Origin: Streptomyces durmitorensis
Lineage (GTDB): Bacteria; Actinomycetota; Actinomycetes; Streptomycetales; Streptomycetaceae
Direction: 5' to 3'
NCBI RefSeq assembly: GCF_023498005.1
Contig: NZ_CP097289.1
Span: 2,790,001-2,854,000, forward strand
Length of the DNA: 64,000 nucleotides
The translations under genes and the position numbers were made by a program. The notes beneath the pieces are model-generated. The model saw nothing but the letters and a program-made list of their open reading frames with translations. It ran no database searches and was not told where the DNA came from. This document shows, piece by piece, positions 36,325 to 45,065 of the stretch. Position 1 is the first letter of the stretch. The number at the start of each line of letters is the position of its first letter.

Positions 36325-36506
36325 CGCCCCAGTCTCGCAAACCCTGCGACCACTTCCCGAACGAGCTACGTGACGCCACAGGCCCGGGGTCGTTGCCTGT
36401 TGCGAGGTTCCGGCCGCCGGTTTCGAGGATCGGCGACCCGGGCGGCGCAACAGGGCGCACCGGGCGGCGCGGGATTTCGCCCACACGAGTACCGTATGGA
36501 GTAGAT

Positions 36507-36839
36507 ATGGGCGTTTTTGCACGGTTCCGCCGGAAGTCCAAGGACACGGAAGAAGCGTCAACGACCGAGGCGGCAGCCGACACCCTGACGGCCGAGCCGG
36601 CAGCGGCAGGGGAGTCCCCCGAGGCCGGGGCCGGCACGGAAGAGGCCAAGGTCGAAGCTGCCGCCGAGGACAAGGCCGAGGCCGGTGACGCCAAGGCCGA
36701 CGCTGACGCTGACGCCGAGACCGAGGGCGCGACGGAGAACACCGAAGAGGCTGCCGCGGAGAACGTGGACATCCCGAAGCAGCAGTCCGCGGAGAAGGCC
36801 GCCGACAACGACGAGGCCGACGAGGGCGCCCGCAAGTGA
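36507..36839 (+). CDS. Small highly acidic hypothetical protein, 110 aa
   Basis: ATG 36507 has GGAG 6 bases upstream. A short basic N-terminus (MGVFARFRRKSKDTEE) is followed by about 90 residues of Ala, Glu, Asp and Thr without hydrophobic core, so it is predicted to be disordered. Eleven residues of mainly Asp/Ala/Glu repeats (KADADADAETE) are in the centre. No family recognised. It precedes an antitoxin-like gene by 25 bases and is probably co-transcribed with it. The strong bias to Ala/Glu could in part be a codon-bias artefact, but the ribosome site and spacing support a gene. Confidence 0.65.
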   Translation: MGVFARFRRKSKDTEEASTTEAAADTLTAEPAAAGESPEAGAGTEEAKVEAAAEDKAEAGDAKADADADAETEGATENTEEAAAENVDIPKQQSAEKAADNDEADEGARK

Positions 36840-36864
36840 CTCTCCCAGCGAGGGAAGGTAACCG

Positions 36865-37134
36865 ATGGGCTTCCTGCAGAGCCTGAAAGACAAGCTCGCC
36901 CCGGCGAAGGACAAGGTCGCGGGCCTCGCGCAGCAGCACGGGGACAAGATCGACCAAGGTCTCGACAAGGCCGCCAAGGTGGTCGACGACAAGACCAAGG
37001 GCAAGTACAGCGACAAGATCCAGACGGGGACGGGCAAGGCGAAGGATGCCGTGGACCGCCTCGCCGGGACGCCTGACGAGGGCACGGGCAAGGGCGGCGG
37101 CACCGCCCCTCCGACGCCCCCTCCGGCTCCCTGA
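36865..37134 (+). CDS. Rv0909/MT0933-like antitoxin family protein
   Basis: 89 residues. The N-terminal two-thirds (MGFLQSLKDKL ... KVAGLAQQHGDKIDQGLDKAAKVVDDKTKGKYSDKI, key residues given in pieces: QQHGDKID, KTKGKYSDKI) is the signature of the MT0933-type antitoxin family, a Lys/Asp-rich helical protein. The tail is Gly/Pro-rich and disordered. In mycobacteria the relative Rv0909 neutralises toxin Rv0910; here no toxin gene follows, since the next gene is convergent and a terminator closes the unit. Such orphan copies are common in Streptomyces and may have another role. The ribosome site GGGAAGG lies upstream of ATG 36865. Confidence 0.8.
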   Translation: MGFLQSLKDKLAPAKDKVAGLAQQHGDKIDQGLDKAAKVVDDKTKGKYSDKIQTGTGKAKDAVDRLAGTPDEGTGKGGGTAPPTPPPAP

Positions 37135-37158
37135 AGCACCGGCTGAACGACACCGGCG

Positions 37159-37193
37159 GACGGCCGTGGAGCACCACCGGCTCCACGGCCGTC
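37159..37193. terminator. Bidirectional terminator
   Basis: Perfect 14-pair stem, GACGGCCGTGGAGC (37159-37172) and GCTCCACGGCCGTC (37180-37193), 7-base loop, between convergent genes. Confidence 0.85.
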
Positions 37194-37252
37194 GCCGTGC
37201 GTCGGCCGCGTGCGCGGTGCGGTCCGGCCAGGACCGCTAGGCCGCCAGGCCG

Positions 37253-37966
37253 CTAGGACCAGGCGGCCACGAAATACCCGACGCCGTACGGAGCGTCCTC
37301 GTAGAGCAGCTCGCCGCTCAGGCCCGCGCCCTCGGCCGCGCCCGCGAGCACCTGCCACGGCGCCCGGCCCGCCGCCTTCAGTTCGTACGCCAGCTCCTCG
37401 TCCACCTCCTTGAGCGCCGCCACGTCCGCGGCACCCAGCGCACGGGAGATGTCCGCGTCGAACCCTGCGGCCCGCTCGTCGAGATACCCCGGCGCCTTCA
37501 GCGTGCGGCACGCGCTGGCGTCGCCCATCACCAGCAGGGCCACCCGGTCGGCCCGCGCCGCGATCTCCCCTCCGACTTGAATACACCGCTCGGCCGCCAG
37601 AGGTTCCCCCACCCCGAGTCCTTCCAGCGGGGCCGCCGCCCACTCCGTACGGTCGAGCAGCCAGGCGGCGACGGCGAGCGACGTCGGAAGCCCGCCCTCC
37701 GTCGCAGCTCCGCCGGAGCGCCCCAGGCGTACGTCGAGGTCCACGCCGAAGCCGCGGAAGGACCCACCGGTGCCCTGCGGATGCGGGCCGCGGCCGCTCT
37801 GCTCGGCCGGGCCGACCACGACGAGCCGGTCAGGGCGCGAGGCGGCGAGCACCCCGATGGCGTCCGTGCACGCGGCGCGCGCGGCGTCCAGTTCGGGGGC
37901 GGCGCCCGCTGCGACCTCGGGGACGAGCAGGGGCGGGCAGGGGCAGACGGCTGCGGCGACAAGCAT
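37253..37966 (-). CDS. Class III extradiol dioxygenase subunit B-like (LigB-fold) protein
   Basis: 237 residues from ATG 37966. The start MLVAAAVCPCPPLLVPEVA and the alternation of short strands and helices (RLVVVGPAEQS, RVALLVMGDASA) fit the LigB-like fold that Streptomyces genomes carry under this name. The usual non-haem iron ligands are not evident: there is no early His pair, so dioxygenase activity is doubtful. It is cytoplasmic, of unknown function. Its start is overlapped by another minus-strand frame (37528-38172) whose first part also looks coding. Confidence 0.75.
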   Translation of the reverse strand: MLVAAAVCPCPPLLVPEVAAGAAPELDAARAACTDAIGVLAASRPDRLVVVGPAEQSGRGPHPQGTGGSFRGFGVDLDVRLGRSGGAATEGGLPTSLAVAAWLLDRTEWAAAPLEGLGVGEPLAAERCIQVGGEIAARADRVALLVMGDASACRTLKAPGYLDERAAGFDADISRALGAADVAALKEVDEELAYELKAAGRAPWQVLAGAAEGAGLSGELLYEDAPYGVGYFVAAWS

Positions 37967-38172
37967 GATCCGCAGCGTAACGCCCGCTCATACGTGATCG
38001 GGCCCGAGTCCCACTCCAGCTCGCAGATGGAGAAGCGGTACGGGAACGAGCCCCCGGACGAGCCGTCGCCGATCACCATCCAGCCGTCGGACGTGCGATA
38101 GCGCCGCATACGTACGGGACAGCGCGGGTGCTTGGGGCGGTACAGGCGAACGAACTCCGCGAACCGCTCCAC
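37528..38172 (-). CDS. Hypothetical small protein; true 3' end uncertain, possible frameshift
   Basis: The first ~65 codons from GTG 38172 (GAGGAGG just upstream) have clean Streptomyces codon use and read like a real soluble protein (FVRLYRPKHPRCPVRMRRY, TSDGWMVIGDGSSGGSFPY). Beyond about 37975 the frame runs for 440 bases inside the LigB-like gene in another frame, where it is plainly not coding, and the last codons before this include a TTA. Most likely the gene ends near 37970 in related strains, and here a base change or indel removed the stop. ATG 38112 is another possible start. No family recognised. Confidence 0.4.
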   Translation of the reverse strand: MERFAEFVRLYRPKHPRCPVRMRRYRTSDGWMVIGDGSSGGSFPYRFSICELEWDSGPITYERALRCGSCLSPQPSAPARPCSSPRSQRAPPPNWTPRAPRARTPSGCSPPRALTGSSWSARPSRAAAARIRRAPVGPSAASAWTSTYAWGAPAELRRRAGFRRRSPSPPGCSTVRSGRRPRWKDSGWGNLWRPSGVFKSEGRSRRGPTGWPCW

Positions 38173-38236
38173 CGCCTCCTCGTGCGTGCCGTCCCCCGTG
38201 TGTCCGTCGATCGCCCGTCGTCCGCCGTCGCCCCGG

Positions 38237-39757
38237 TCAGCCGAGCGCGCACCCGCCGGTGGTGGCCACCGGAAGCGGCTCGGGGGCGCCCACCTGCGGC
38301 AATCCGAGCATCACGCCTGCGGGCTTGGCCGCCGCCTCGGTGTTGCGCTTCTCCCAGGCGTCACCCGCGCGCGTGGGGCGGACGTTCAGGACGGCGCCCT
38401 CGGCGAGCAGGTGGTGCGGCGCCGCGTACGTGATCTCGACCGTCACGACGTCACCGGGGCGGACCTCGGCGTCCGGCTTGGTGAAGTGGACCAGGCGGTT
38501 GTCGGGGGCGCGCCCGGAGAGGCGGTGGGTGGCGCCGTCCTTGCGGCCCTCGCCCTCGGCGACCATCAGGTCGAGGGTCCTGCCGACCTGCTTCTTGTTC
38601 TCGTCCCAGGCGATCTCCTCCTGGAGAGCGGACAGACGCATGTAACGCGCCTGCACGACCTCCTTGGGGATCTGCCCCTCCATGGTCGCCGCGGGCGTAC
38701 CGGGACGCTTGGAGTACTGGAAGGTGAAGGCGTTGGCGAAGCGTGCCTCGCGGACCACGTGCATCGTCTGCTCGAAGTCCTCCTCGGTCTCCCCGGGGAA
38801 GCCGACGATGATGTCGGTGGTGATCGCGGCCTCGGGCATGGCGGCGCGGACCTTCTCGATGATCCCCAGGAAACGGTCCTGGCGGTACGAGCGGCGCATC
38901 GCCTTCAGGACCGTGTCCGAGCCCGACTGGAGCGGCATGTGCAGCTGCGGCATCACGTTCGGGGTCTCGGCCATGGCGGCGATCACGTCGTCCGTGAAGT
39001 CGCGCGGGTGCGGGGACGTGAAGCGCACGCGCTCCAGGCCCTCGATCTTCCCGCAGGCCCGCAGGAGCTTGCTGAAGGCCTCGCGGTCACCGATGTCCGA
39101 GCCGTACGCGTTCACGTTCTGGCCGAGCAGGGTGATCTCGGAGACTCCCTCGCCGACGAGCGCCTCGATCTCGGCGAGGATGTCGCCGGTCCTGCGGTCC
39201 TTCTCCTTGCCGCGCAGGGCGGGCACGATGCAGAACGTGCAGGTGTTGTTGCAGCCCACGGAGATGGAGACCCACGCCGCGTACGCGCTCTCGCGGCGTG
39301 TGGGCAGCGTCGAGGGGAACGCCTCCAGGGACTCGGCGATCTCGACCTGCGCCTCTTCCTGGACGCGGGCCCGCTCCAGGAGCACCGGCAGCTTGCCGAT
39401 GTTGTGCGTGCCGAAGACGACGTCCACCCAGGGCGCCTTCTTGACGATGGTGTCGCGGTCCTTCTGCGCCAGGCAGCCGCCGACGGCGATCTGCATGCCG
39501 GGCCGCTTGGTCTTCATCGGCGCCAGGCGGCCGAGGTTTCCGTACAGACGGTTGTCGGCGTTCTCCCGCACGGCGCACGTGTTGAAGACCACCACGTCGG
39601 CGTCGCCGTCCGAGCCCTCGGGCGCGCGTTCGTATCCGGCACCTTCAAGGAGACCGGAGAGGCGCTCCGAATCGTGGACGTTCATCTGGCACCCGTAGGT
39701 GCGCACCTCGTACGTTCCTTTGACGCCCACTGCCTGTCCCCGGTCTCCGCTGCTCAT
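38237..39757 (-). CDS. miaB: tRNA-2-methylthio-N6-dimethylallyladenosine synthase
   Basis: Radical-SAM methylthiotransferase acting on i6A37 of tRNA, downstream of MiaA. 506 residues from ATG 39757. The N-terminal UPF0004 domain has cysteines in [16 protein letters not shown] and GGCLAQ for the auxiliary cluster. The radical-SAM cluster motif is [12 protein letters not shown] (CxxxCxxC) near residue 170; HMPLQSGSD and [11 protein letters not shown] follow. The C-terminal TRAM domain spans about 400-460, and a short actinobacterial tail follows. No clear ribosome site. It is divergent from the TAXI protein gene, with only 86 bases between starts, so the two promoters must overlap. Confidence 0.96.
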   Translation of the reverse strand: MSSGDRGQAVGVKGTYEVRTYGCQMNVHDSERLSGLLEGAGYERAPEGSDGDADVVVFNTCAVRENADNRLYGNLGRLAPMKTKRPGMQIAVGGCLAQKDRDTIVKKAPWVDVVFGTHNIGKLPVLLERARVQEEAQVEIAESLEAFPSTLPTRRESAYAAWVSISVGCNNTCTFCIVPALRGKEKDRRTGDILAEIEALVGEGVSEITLLGQNVNAYGSDIGDREAFSKLLRACGKIEGLERVRFTSPHPRDFTDDVIAAMAETPNVMPQLHMPLQSGSDTVLKAMRRSYRQDRFLGIIEKVRAAMPEAAITTDIIVGFPGETEEDFEQTMHVVREARFANAFTFQYSKRPGTPAATMEGQIPKEVVQARYMRLSALQEEIAWDENKKQVGRTLDLMVAEGEGRKDGATHRLSGRAPDNRLVHFTKPDAEVRPGDVVTVEITYAAPHHLLAEGAVLNVRPTRAGDAWEKRNTEAAAKPAGVMLGLPQVGAPEPLPVATTGGCALG

Positions 39758-39843
39758 GTGACAAGGGTAGGCGGTCGGGGAAGTGTCCCCGCCGGGAGCT
39801 CGGCCCTGGCCATGACGGCGAGTGGCCTGGCAGGATCGCGCGC

Positions 39844-40839
39844 ATGCTCCAGGCACTCCCCCACCTCAGCAGGCGCCGCGCACTCCAGGGTGCGGCGGCC
39901 GCCCTCGTGGTCTTCGGACTCCTGATGTGGTGGCTCGTCCCGGTGGGCGACGACTCCCCGAAGGGCCGGATGACGTTCAGTACGGGCGTGAAGAACGCGG
40001 TCTACGAGCGGTACGGCAAGCTCCTGCGGACCGCGGCCTCCCATGACATGCCGGACGTCGACATGGAGCTGCTCAACAGCGAGGGGTCGCAGCAGAACGT
40101 CGAGCGGGTGGCCACGGGGAAGGCCGATTTCACCATCGCCGCCGCCGACGCCGTCGAGAAGTACCGACTGGAGGGGCGCACGGGCGCGGACCGGCTGCGG
40201 GGCTGTGCTCGGCTGTACGACGACTACGTTCAGCTCGTCGTCCGGCGCTCCTCTGACATCGACAAGCCGCAGGACCTGCGGGGCAAGAAGGTGGCCGTCG
40301 GGCAGCCGCGCTCGGGCGTGCGGCTGATAGCGGACCGGGTACTCAAGGCCGCGGGCCTCGATCTGGGGAAGGACCTGACACCGGTGGACTCCGGTATCGA
40401 CACGGCGCCCGATCTCCTCAAGAAGGGCGACATCGACGCGTTCTTCTGGTCGGGCGGGCTGCCGACCACCACCGTGCGGACGTTCTCCGAGGAGTTCGAC
40501 ATCCGTCTCGTGCCGCTCGGCACTCTCGTGGACGCGCTGCACAAGCAGGGCGGCGCCTCCCGCTACTACCGGGCTGCCGTGATGCCCGCCGACGCCTATC
40601 CCGCCGCCCAGCAGAACGACGCCGTACCGACCCTGGCCGTGGCGAACCTCCTGGTCACCACGGACCGGGCGGACCCGAAGCTGACCGAGGGACTGACCCG
40701 CACGGTGATCGACAGCCGTGACCACATCGGTGACAAGGTGCACGCGGCCCAGCTGGTGGACCTGCGGACGGCGCTCTACACCGATCCGCTCGCCCTGCAC
40801 AAGGGCGCGCGCCGCTACTACCAGTCGGTCAAGCCGTAG
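39844..40839 (+). CDS. TAXI-family solute-binding protein
   Basis: 331 residues. An N-terminal signal/anchor ([23 protein letters not shown], about 10-32) without lipobox places it outside the membrane, perhaps tethered. The body is a TAXI-type (TRAP-associated) periplasmic-binding fold: [56 protein letters not shown] and [17 protein letters not shown] proteins usually serve a TRAP permease, often for glutamate-like or dicarboxylate ligands, but none is encoded nearby. The gene converges on a histidine kinase-response regulator pair 34 bases away, and gluABCD lies just beyond. Confidence 0.88.
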   Translation: MLQALPHLSRRRALQGAAAALVVFGLLMWWLVPVGDDSPKGRMTFSTGVKNAVYERYGKLLRTAASHDMPDVDMELLNSEGSQQNVERVATGKADFTIAAADAVEKYRLEGRTGADRLRGCARLYDDYVQLVVRRSSDIDKPQDLRGKKVAVGQPRSGVRLIADRVLKAAGLDLGKDLTPVDSGIDTAPDLLKKGDIDAFFWSGGLPTTTVRTFSEEFDIRLVPLGTLVDALHKQGGASRYYRAAVMPADAYPAAQQNDAVPTLAVANLLVTTDRADPKLTEGLTRTVIDSRDHIGDKVHAAQLVDLRTALYTDPLALHKGARRYYQSVKP

Positions 40840-40873
40840 CCGTCGGCCCACAGCCGTCCCGCTTCGGGCCCTG

Positions 40874-42289
40874 TCAGGCCGTGGACCCGGGTTCCCCGCG
40901 CGGGACGCTGACGGTCACCCGCAGTCCGTGCGGCTCGTGCTGCGCGTACGTGATGGAGCCCCCGCCCGCGGCGAGCAGCGCCCGCGAGATGGACAGGCCG
41001 AGGCCCGAGCCCTTCACGTTCTGATGGCGGTTGCTGCGCCAGAAGCGGTCGCCGATGCGGGCGAGTTCGTCCTCCGTGAGGCCGGGGCCGCCGTCCGTGA
41101 TCACAATGGTCGTCCGCTCGCCGCTCCAGGAGACCTCCACGCGCACCTCCTCGCCCTCGGGCGTGAACTTGAGGGCGTTGTCGACCACCGCGTCCAGGGC
41201 GCTGGACAGGGCGACCGGGTCGGCCCAGCCGGTGGTCGCGGGGCAGGTGTCCGTCAGCCGCACCCCGCGCTCCTCGGCGAGCGGCCGCCAGGCTCCGACC
41301 CGTTCGGCCATGAGCGCACCGATGTCGGTGAGTTGCAGATCGGCGGCCGTGTGCTCGGCCAGCGCGAGGCCGAGGAGGTCGTCGAGGACCTGGGCCAGGC
41401 GCTTGCCCTCGGTGCGCACGGAGGCGATCTCCTCGTTCCCCTCGGGCAGTTCGAGGGCGAGCAGCTCGATGCGGAGCAGCAGGGCGGAGAGCGGGTTGCG
41501 CAGCTGGTGCGAGGCGTCGGCGACGAAGGCCCGCTGCTGCTCGAGCACGTCCTCGACGTTGTCGGCCATCTCGTTGAACGACCGGGCGAGACGCCTGAGT
41601 TCCGGCGGTCCGCCCGCGGCCGCCACCCGCGACTTCAGGCGCCCGGTCGCTATGTCGTGCGTGGTCGCGTCCAGGACCCGTACCGGGCGCAGCACCCAGC
41701 CGGTGAGGCGCAGCGCGGCACCGACGGCGAGCAGCATCGCGGCCGACTCGCCGGCGCCGATGAGCAGCCATCCCTGCAGCGTCTTCGAACGCATGCGCCC
41801 TGTAGGCGACTCGGTGACGACGACGGCGACGACGTCCCCGTCCCTGATCACCGGAGAGGCGACGACGAGCCGGCCGCGCTGCCAGGGCCACACCTGACGC
41901 GGATCGTGGCTTCCACGGGACCTGAGGGCCTCCTCGAAGGCCTCCCGCACCTCGGCGCCCCTGGGGGGCAGGAACCAGTCCCCCGGCGCGTGAGCCATGG
42001 GCTCACGGTCCCGGAAGAAGACGCCCGCCTTGATCCCGTAGACCTCGTGGTAGTAGTCGAGTTCGGTCTGGAGGGTTTCGCGCCGTTCGTCCTTGTCCCG
42101 CAGCCGTGATCCCGTGGGGCGTTTCGTGACGAACTGCGCGAGCGACGCGAACCGCGCCGTGTCGTCGATCCGGTCGACGACCACCTTCTGCTGCTGCGCC
42201 GCCGCCACGCTCACCGCGAGCGGGAAGCCCAGCGCGAGCAGCACACCCGCCATGAGGACGATGAGCAGCGGGAGGAGGCGAGAGCGCAC
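40874..42289 (-). CDS. Two-component sensor histidine kinase
   Basis: 471 residues. Two membrane helices (about 5-28 and 173-196) flank an extracellular sensor domain of about 145 residues; a HAMP linker follows, HisKA has the phospho-acceptor His261 in DASHQLRNP, and HATPase_c carries NALKF, DGGPGL and GSGLGLSI. It autophosphorylates and passes phosphate to the regulator encoded 16 bases upstream, with which it forms an operon. The ligand is unknown; the proximity of a TAXI binding protein and of the glutamate ABC operon is suggestive. The C-terminus is complete. Confidence 0.95.
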   Translation of the reverse strand: MRSRLLPLLIVLMAGVLLALGFPLAVSVAAAQQQKVVVDRIDDTARFASLAQFVTKRPTGSRLRDKDERRETLQTELDYYHEVYGIKAGVFFRDREPMAHAPGDWFLPPRGAEVREAFEEALRSRGSHDPRQVWPWQRGRLVVASPVIRDGDVVAVVVTESPTGRMRSKTLQGWLLIGAGESAAMLLAVGAALRLTGWVLRPVRVLDATTHDIATGRLKSRVAAAGGPPELRRLARSFNEMADNVEDVLEQQRAFVADASHQLRNPLSALLLRIELLALELPEGNEEIASVRTEGKRLAQVLDDLLGLALAEHTAADLQLTDIGALMAERVGAWRPLAEERGVRLTDTCPATTGWADPVALSSALDAVVDNALKFTPEGEEVRVEVSWSGERTTIVITDGGPGLTEDELARIGDRFWRSNRHQNVKGSGLGLSISRALLAAGGGSITYAQHEPHGLRVTVSVPRGEPGSTA

Positions 42290-42305
42290 CTGACCTCGCT
42301 ACTCG

Positions 42306-42995
42306 CTACGCGGCCGGGGCGACGAGCCGGTAGCCCACGCCCCGCACGGTCTCGATCAGGGCCGGCATGTGCAACTTGGAGCGCAGGGAAGCGACATGCA
42401 CCTCAAGGGTGCGCCCCGTCCCCTCCCAGCTGGTGCGCCACACCTCGCTGATGATCTGCTCCCGGCGGAACACCACGCCGGGCCGCTGCGCGAGGAGGGC
42501 GAGCAGGTCGAACTCCTTGCGGGTCAGCTGGACCGTCGAACCGTCCACGCTGACCTGGCGGGTGGGCAGTTCGATGCGTACGGAGCCGAGGCGCAGCTCG
42601 CTGTCCGCGGGCCCCTCGGCGGCGCCGGACGGGGGCCGCCGGATGACCGCGTGGATGCGGGCGATGAGCTCACCGGTGTCGTACGGCTTCACTACGTAGT
42701 CATCGGCCCCGAGATTCAGGCCGTGGATCCGGGAGCGCACATCGGCACGCGCCGTCACCATGATCACGGGCGTCGACCCGCGCTTGCGGATCTTTCCGCA
42801 CACTTCGTAGCCATCCTGATCCGGCAGCCCCAGATCGAGGAGCACGACTCCGAAGGGCGCCGTTTCGCCGGGCAGCAGGGCCTGCAGCGCTTCCTCGCCG
42901 CTGCGGGCGTGCACGACGTCGAAGCCGTGCCTGGCCAGGACCGCGGACAGGGCGGCGGCCACGTGATCGTCGTCCTCGACGAGGAGCAGTCTCAT
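42306..42995 (-). CDS. Two-component response regulator, OmpR/PhoB family
   Basis: 229 residues from ATG 42995 (GGAGGGGG 7 bases upstream). The receiver domain has the acidic pocket EDDD at 7-10, phospho-acceptor Asp54 in LLDLGLPD and the conserved Lys in VVKPYD. The C-terminal winged helix (about 130-229) ends in [15 protein letters not shown] and VRGVGYRL. First gene of the operon with the kinase. It is divergent from gluA, and the 287-base gap between them may contain its targets; I see a repeated CGTTATGC (near 43128 and 43194) but no clear direct-repeat pair. Confidence 0.95.
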   Translation of the reverse strand: MRLLLVEDDDHVAAALSAVLARHGFDVVHARSGEEALQALLPGETAPFGVVLLDLGLPDQDGYEVCGKIRKRGSTPVIMVTARADVRSRIHGLNLGADDYVVKPYDTGELIARIHAVIRRPPSGAAEGPADSELRLGSVRIELPTRQVSVDGSTVQLTRKEFDLLALLAQRPGVVFRREQIISEVWRTSWEGTGRTLEVHVASLRSKLHMPALIETVRGVGYRLVAPAA

Positions 42996-43282
42996 ACGGG
43001 CCCCCTCCGGTTCATCGGTCGTTCCGTTCGCGCTCGCCGATGGCCGGTATGCGCGCGTGCACAGGCACCAAGGCATCCACGCCGATGGATAAGGACCGCG
43101 TCAAGAGGGTTCGGGTCACGAGCACGTTCCGTTATGCAGCCGGTACGCGGCGGGGCGTCCCCTTCACGCGGAGTGTCCGGTTGCGGCCGGATCGTTATGC
43201 TCAATTTCCCCTCAGATGTAATGACGCTGGTCGCACCGGGTTATTACTGTCCTCCCAACCGAGGAGGATGGAGCAACAAGCC

Positions 43283-44062
43283 GTGACCGAAGTATCGGTG
43301 ACCAAGGACGCCATACCGCCCGGGGCGGACGACCTGGTCGTGCTGAAGAACGTCAACAAGCACTTCGGCGCTCTGCACGTCCTCCAGGACATCGACCTGA
43401 CCATCACCCGCGGTGAGGTCGTCGTCGTGATCGGCCCCTCCGGGTCGGGCAAGTCGACACTGTGCCGCGCCATCAACCGCCTGGAGACGGTCGAGTCGGG
43501 AGACATCTCGATCGACGGCAAGCCGCTGCCCCAGGAGGGCAAAGAGCTCGCCCGTCTCCGTGCGGACGTGGGCATGGTCTTCCAGTCCTTCAACCTTTTC
43601 GCGCACAAGACCGTGCTCGAGAACGTGATGCTGGGCCAGATCAAGGTGCGCAAGACGTCCAAGGCGGAAGCAGAGACAAAGGCACGCGGTCTCCTGGACC
43701 GCGTGGGTGTCGCCTCGCAGGCCGACAAGTACCCCGCGCAGCTCTCCGGCGGCCAGCAGCAACGCGTCGCGATCGCCCGCGCGTTGGCCATGGACCCGAA
43801 GGTGATGCTCTTCGACGAGCCCACCTCGGCGCTCGACCCGGAGATGATCAACGAGGTTCTGGAGGTCATGCAGCAGCTCGCGCGTGACGGCATGACCATG
43901 GTCGTGGTCACGCACGAGATGGGCTTCGCCCGGTCCGCGGCCAACCGCGTCGTCTTCATGGCCGACGGCCGGATCGTCGAAGAGGCCGTGCCGGACCAGT
44001 TCTTCAGCAACCCGCGCAGCGACCGGGCCAAGGACTTCCTCTCGAAGATCCTTCACCACTGA
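43283..44062 (+). CDS. gluA: Glutamate ABC transporter, ATP-binding protein
   Basis: 259 residues. ATPase of the glutamate uptake system. Walker [10 protein letters not shown] at about residue 50, Q-loop MVFQSFNLF, signature LSGGQQQR, Walker [13 protein letters not shown], switch [11 protein letters not shown] 43283 is chosen (GGAG 9 bases upstream); an ATG at 43268 would put the ribosome site inside the start. It is the first gene of gluABCD, known in Streptomyces and Corynebacterium; all four components are present and collinear. The N-terminal 18 residues are a short extension of the usual polar-amino-acid ATPase. Confidence 0.96.
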   Translation: MTEVSVTKDAIPPGADDLVVLKNVNKHFGALHVLQDIDLTITRGEVVVVIGPSGSGKSTLCRAINRLETVESGDISIDGKPLPQEGKELARLRADVGMVFQSFNLFAHKTVLENVMLGQIKVRKTSKAEAETKARGLLDRVGVASQADKYPAQLSGGQQQRVAIARALAMDPKVMLFDEPTSALDPEMINEVLEVMQQLARDGMTMVVVTHEMGFARSAANRVVFMADGRIVEEAVPDQFFSNPRSDRAKDFLSKILHH

Positions 44063-44118
44063 CGCGTCGCTCTCCCCTGCGTCTCAACCCTCTTCTGCCG
44101 AAACAAAGGATGTTCACC

Positions 44119-44952
44119 ATGAAGGCTCGCAAAGTCACCGCGGCGGCCGCCGCAGTCCTCGCGCTCTCCGTCTCCGCCACGGCTTGCGGCTCGGACGACA
44201 AGGACGACAAGGGTTCCGGTGGTGGCAAGAAGATCACCATCGGCATCAAGTTCGACCAGCCGGGTGTCGGCCTGAAGACGCCGGACGGCTACACCGGCTT
44301 CGACGTCGATGTCGCGACCTACGTCGCCAAGGAGCTCGGCTACAAGGCCGGGGACATCGAGTGGAAGGAAACCCCCAGCGCGGACCGCGAGACCGCCCTG
44401 CAGCGCGGTGACGTGAAGTTCATCGCGGCGTCGTACTCCATCAACGACGAGCGCAAGGAGAAGGTCGACTTCGCGGGCCCGTACCTCCTTGCCCACCAGG
44501 ACCTTCTGGTCCGCTCCGATGACAAGATCACCAAGGGCACGGACCTCAACGGCAAGAAGCTCTGCTCGGTCACCGGCTCCACCTCGGCGCAGAACGTCAA
44601 GAAGGAGATCGCCCCGAAGGCCCAGCTGCGCGAGTACGGCACGTACTCCGAGTGCATCGACGGACTGGGCAGCGGCGCCGTCGACGCGCTGACCACGGAC
44701 GACTCGATCCTCGCGGGCTACGCGGCGCAGGAGCAGTACAAGGGCAAGTACAAGCTCGCCGGCCTGAAGCTGACCAACGAGAACTACGGCATCGGCATCA
44801 AGAAGGGCGACTCCGCCCTTCAGAAGAAGATCGACGCCGCCCTGACCAAGATGGTCAAGGACAAGTCCTGGGAAGCGGCCGTCAAGAAGAACTTCGGCCC
44901 GGCCAACTACAAGAACGAGCCCGCCCCGAAGATCGGCGACATCGTCAAGTGA
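44119..44952 (+). CDS. gluB: Glutamate-binding lipoprotein of the ABC transporter
   Basis: 277 residues from ATG 44119; the in-frame ATG at 44110 overlaps the AAAGGA ribosome site and is rejected. Signal peptide with lipobox SATAC, so it is membrane-anchored outside. The type 3 solute-binding domain reads GYTGFDVDVATYVAKELGY, the Arg in SADRETALQRGDV for the amino-acid carboxylate, and VDFAGPYL. A short Asp/Lys/Gly linker follows the lipid Cys. It delivers glutamate to GluCD. It is separated from gluA by 56 bases and from gluC by 113 bases that hold a strong hairpin, which should give excess binding protein. Confidence 0.96.
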   Translation: MKARKVTAAAAAVLALSVSATACGSDDKDDKGSGGGKKITIGIKFDQPGVGLKTPDGYTGFDVDVATYVAKELGYKAGDIEWKETPSADRETALQRGDVKFIAASYSINDERKEKVDFAGPYLLAHQDLLVRSDDKITKGTDLNGKKLCSVTGSTSAQNVKKEIAPKAQLREYGTYSECIDGLGSGAVDALTTDDSILAGYAAQEQYKGKYKLAGLKLTNENYGIGIKKGDSALQKKIDAALTKMVKDKSWEAAVKKNFGPANYKNEPAPKIGDIVK

Positions 44953-45000
44953 CCTCGTGCGAGCGGCTCCTGAAGCCGGTCCACTGACAGGGCACACGCC

Positions 45001-45032
45001 GGTACGCCGCCGCCCGAGCGCGGCGGCGTACC
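45001..45032 (+). terminator. Intercistronic hairpin between gluB and gluC
   Basis: Perfect 13-pair stem, GGTACGCCGCCGC (45001-45013) and GCGGCGGCGTACC (45020-45032), 6-base loop. Probably a partial terminator or mRNA-stabilising hairpin that raises the gluAB to gluCD ratio. Confidence 0.75.
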
Positions 45033-45065
45033 TCGCCATCACCACATGCGAGAGCGCGGGAGATC

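Noticed and set aside
38132..39925. 597-residue plus-strand open frame over miaB
   Set aside because: Shadow of miaB; biased to Arg/His/Val, no motif.
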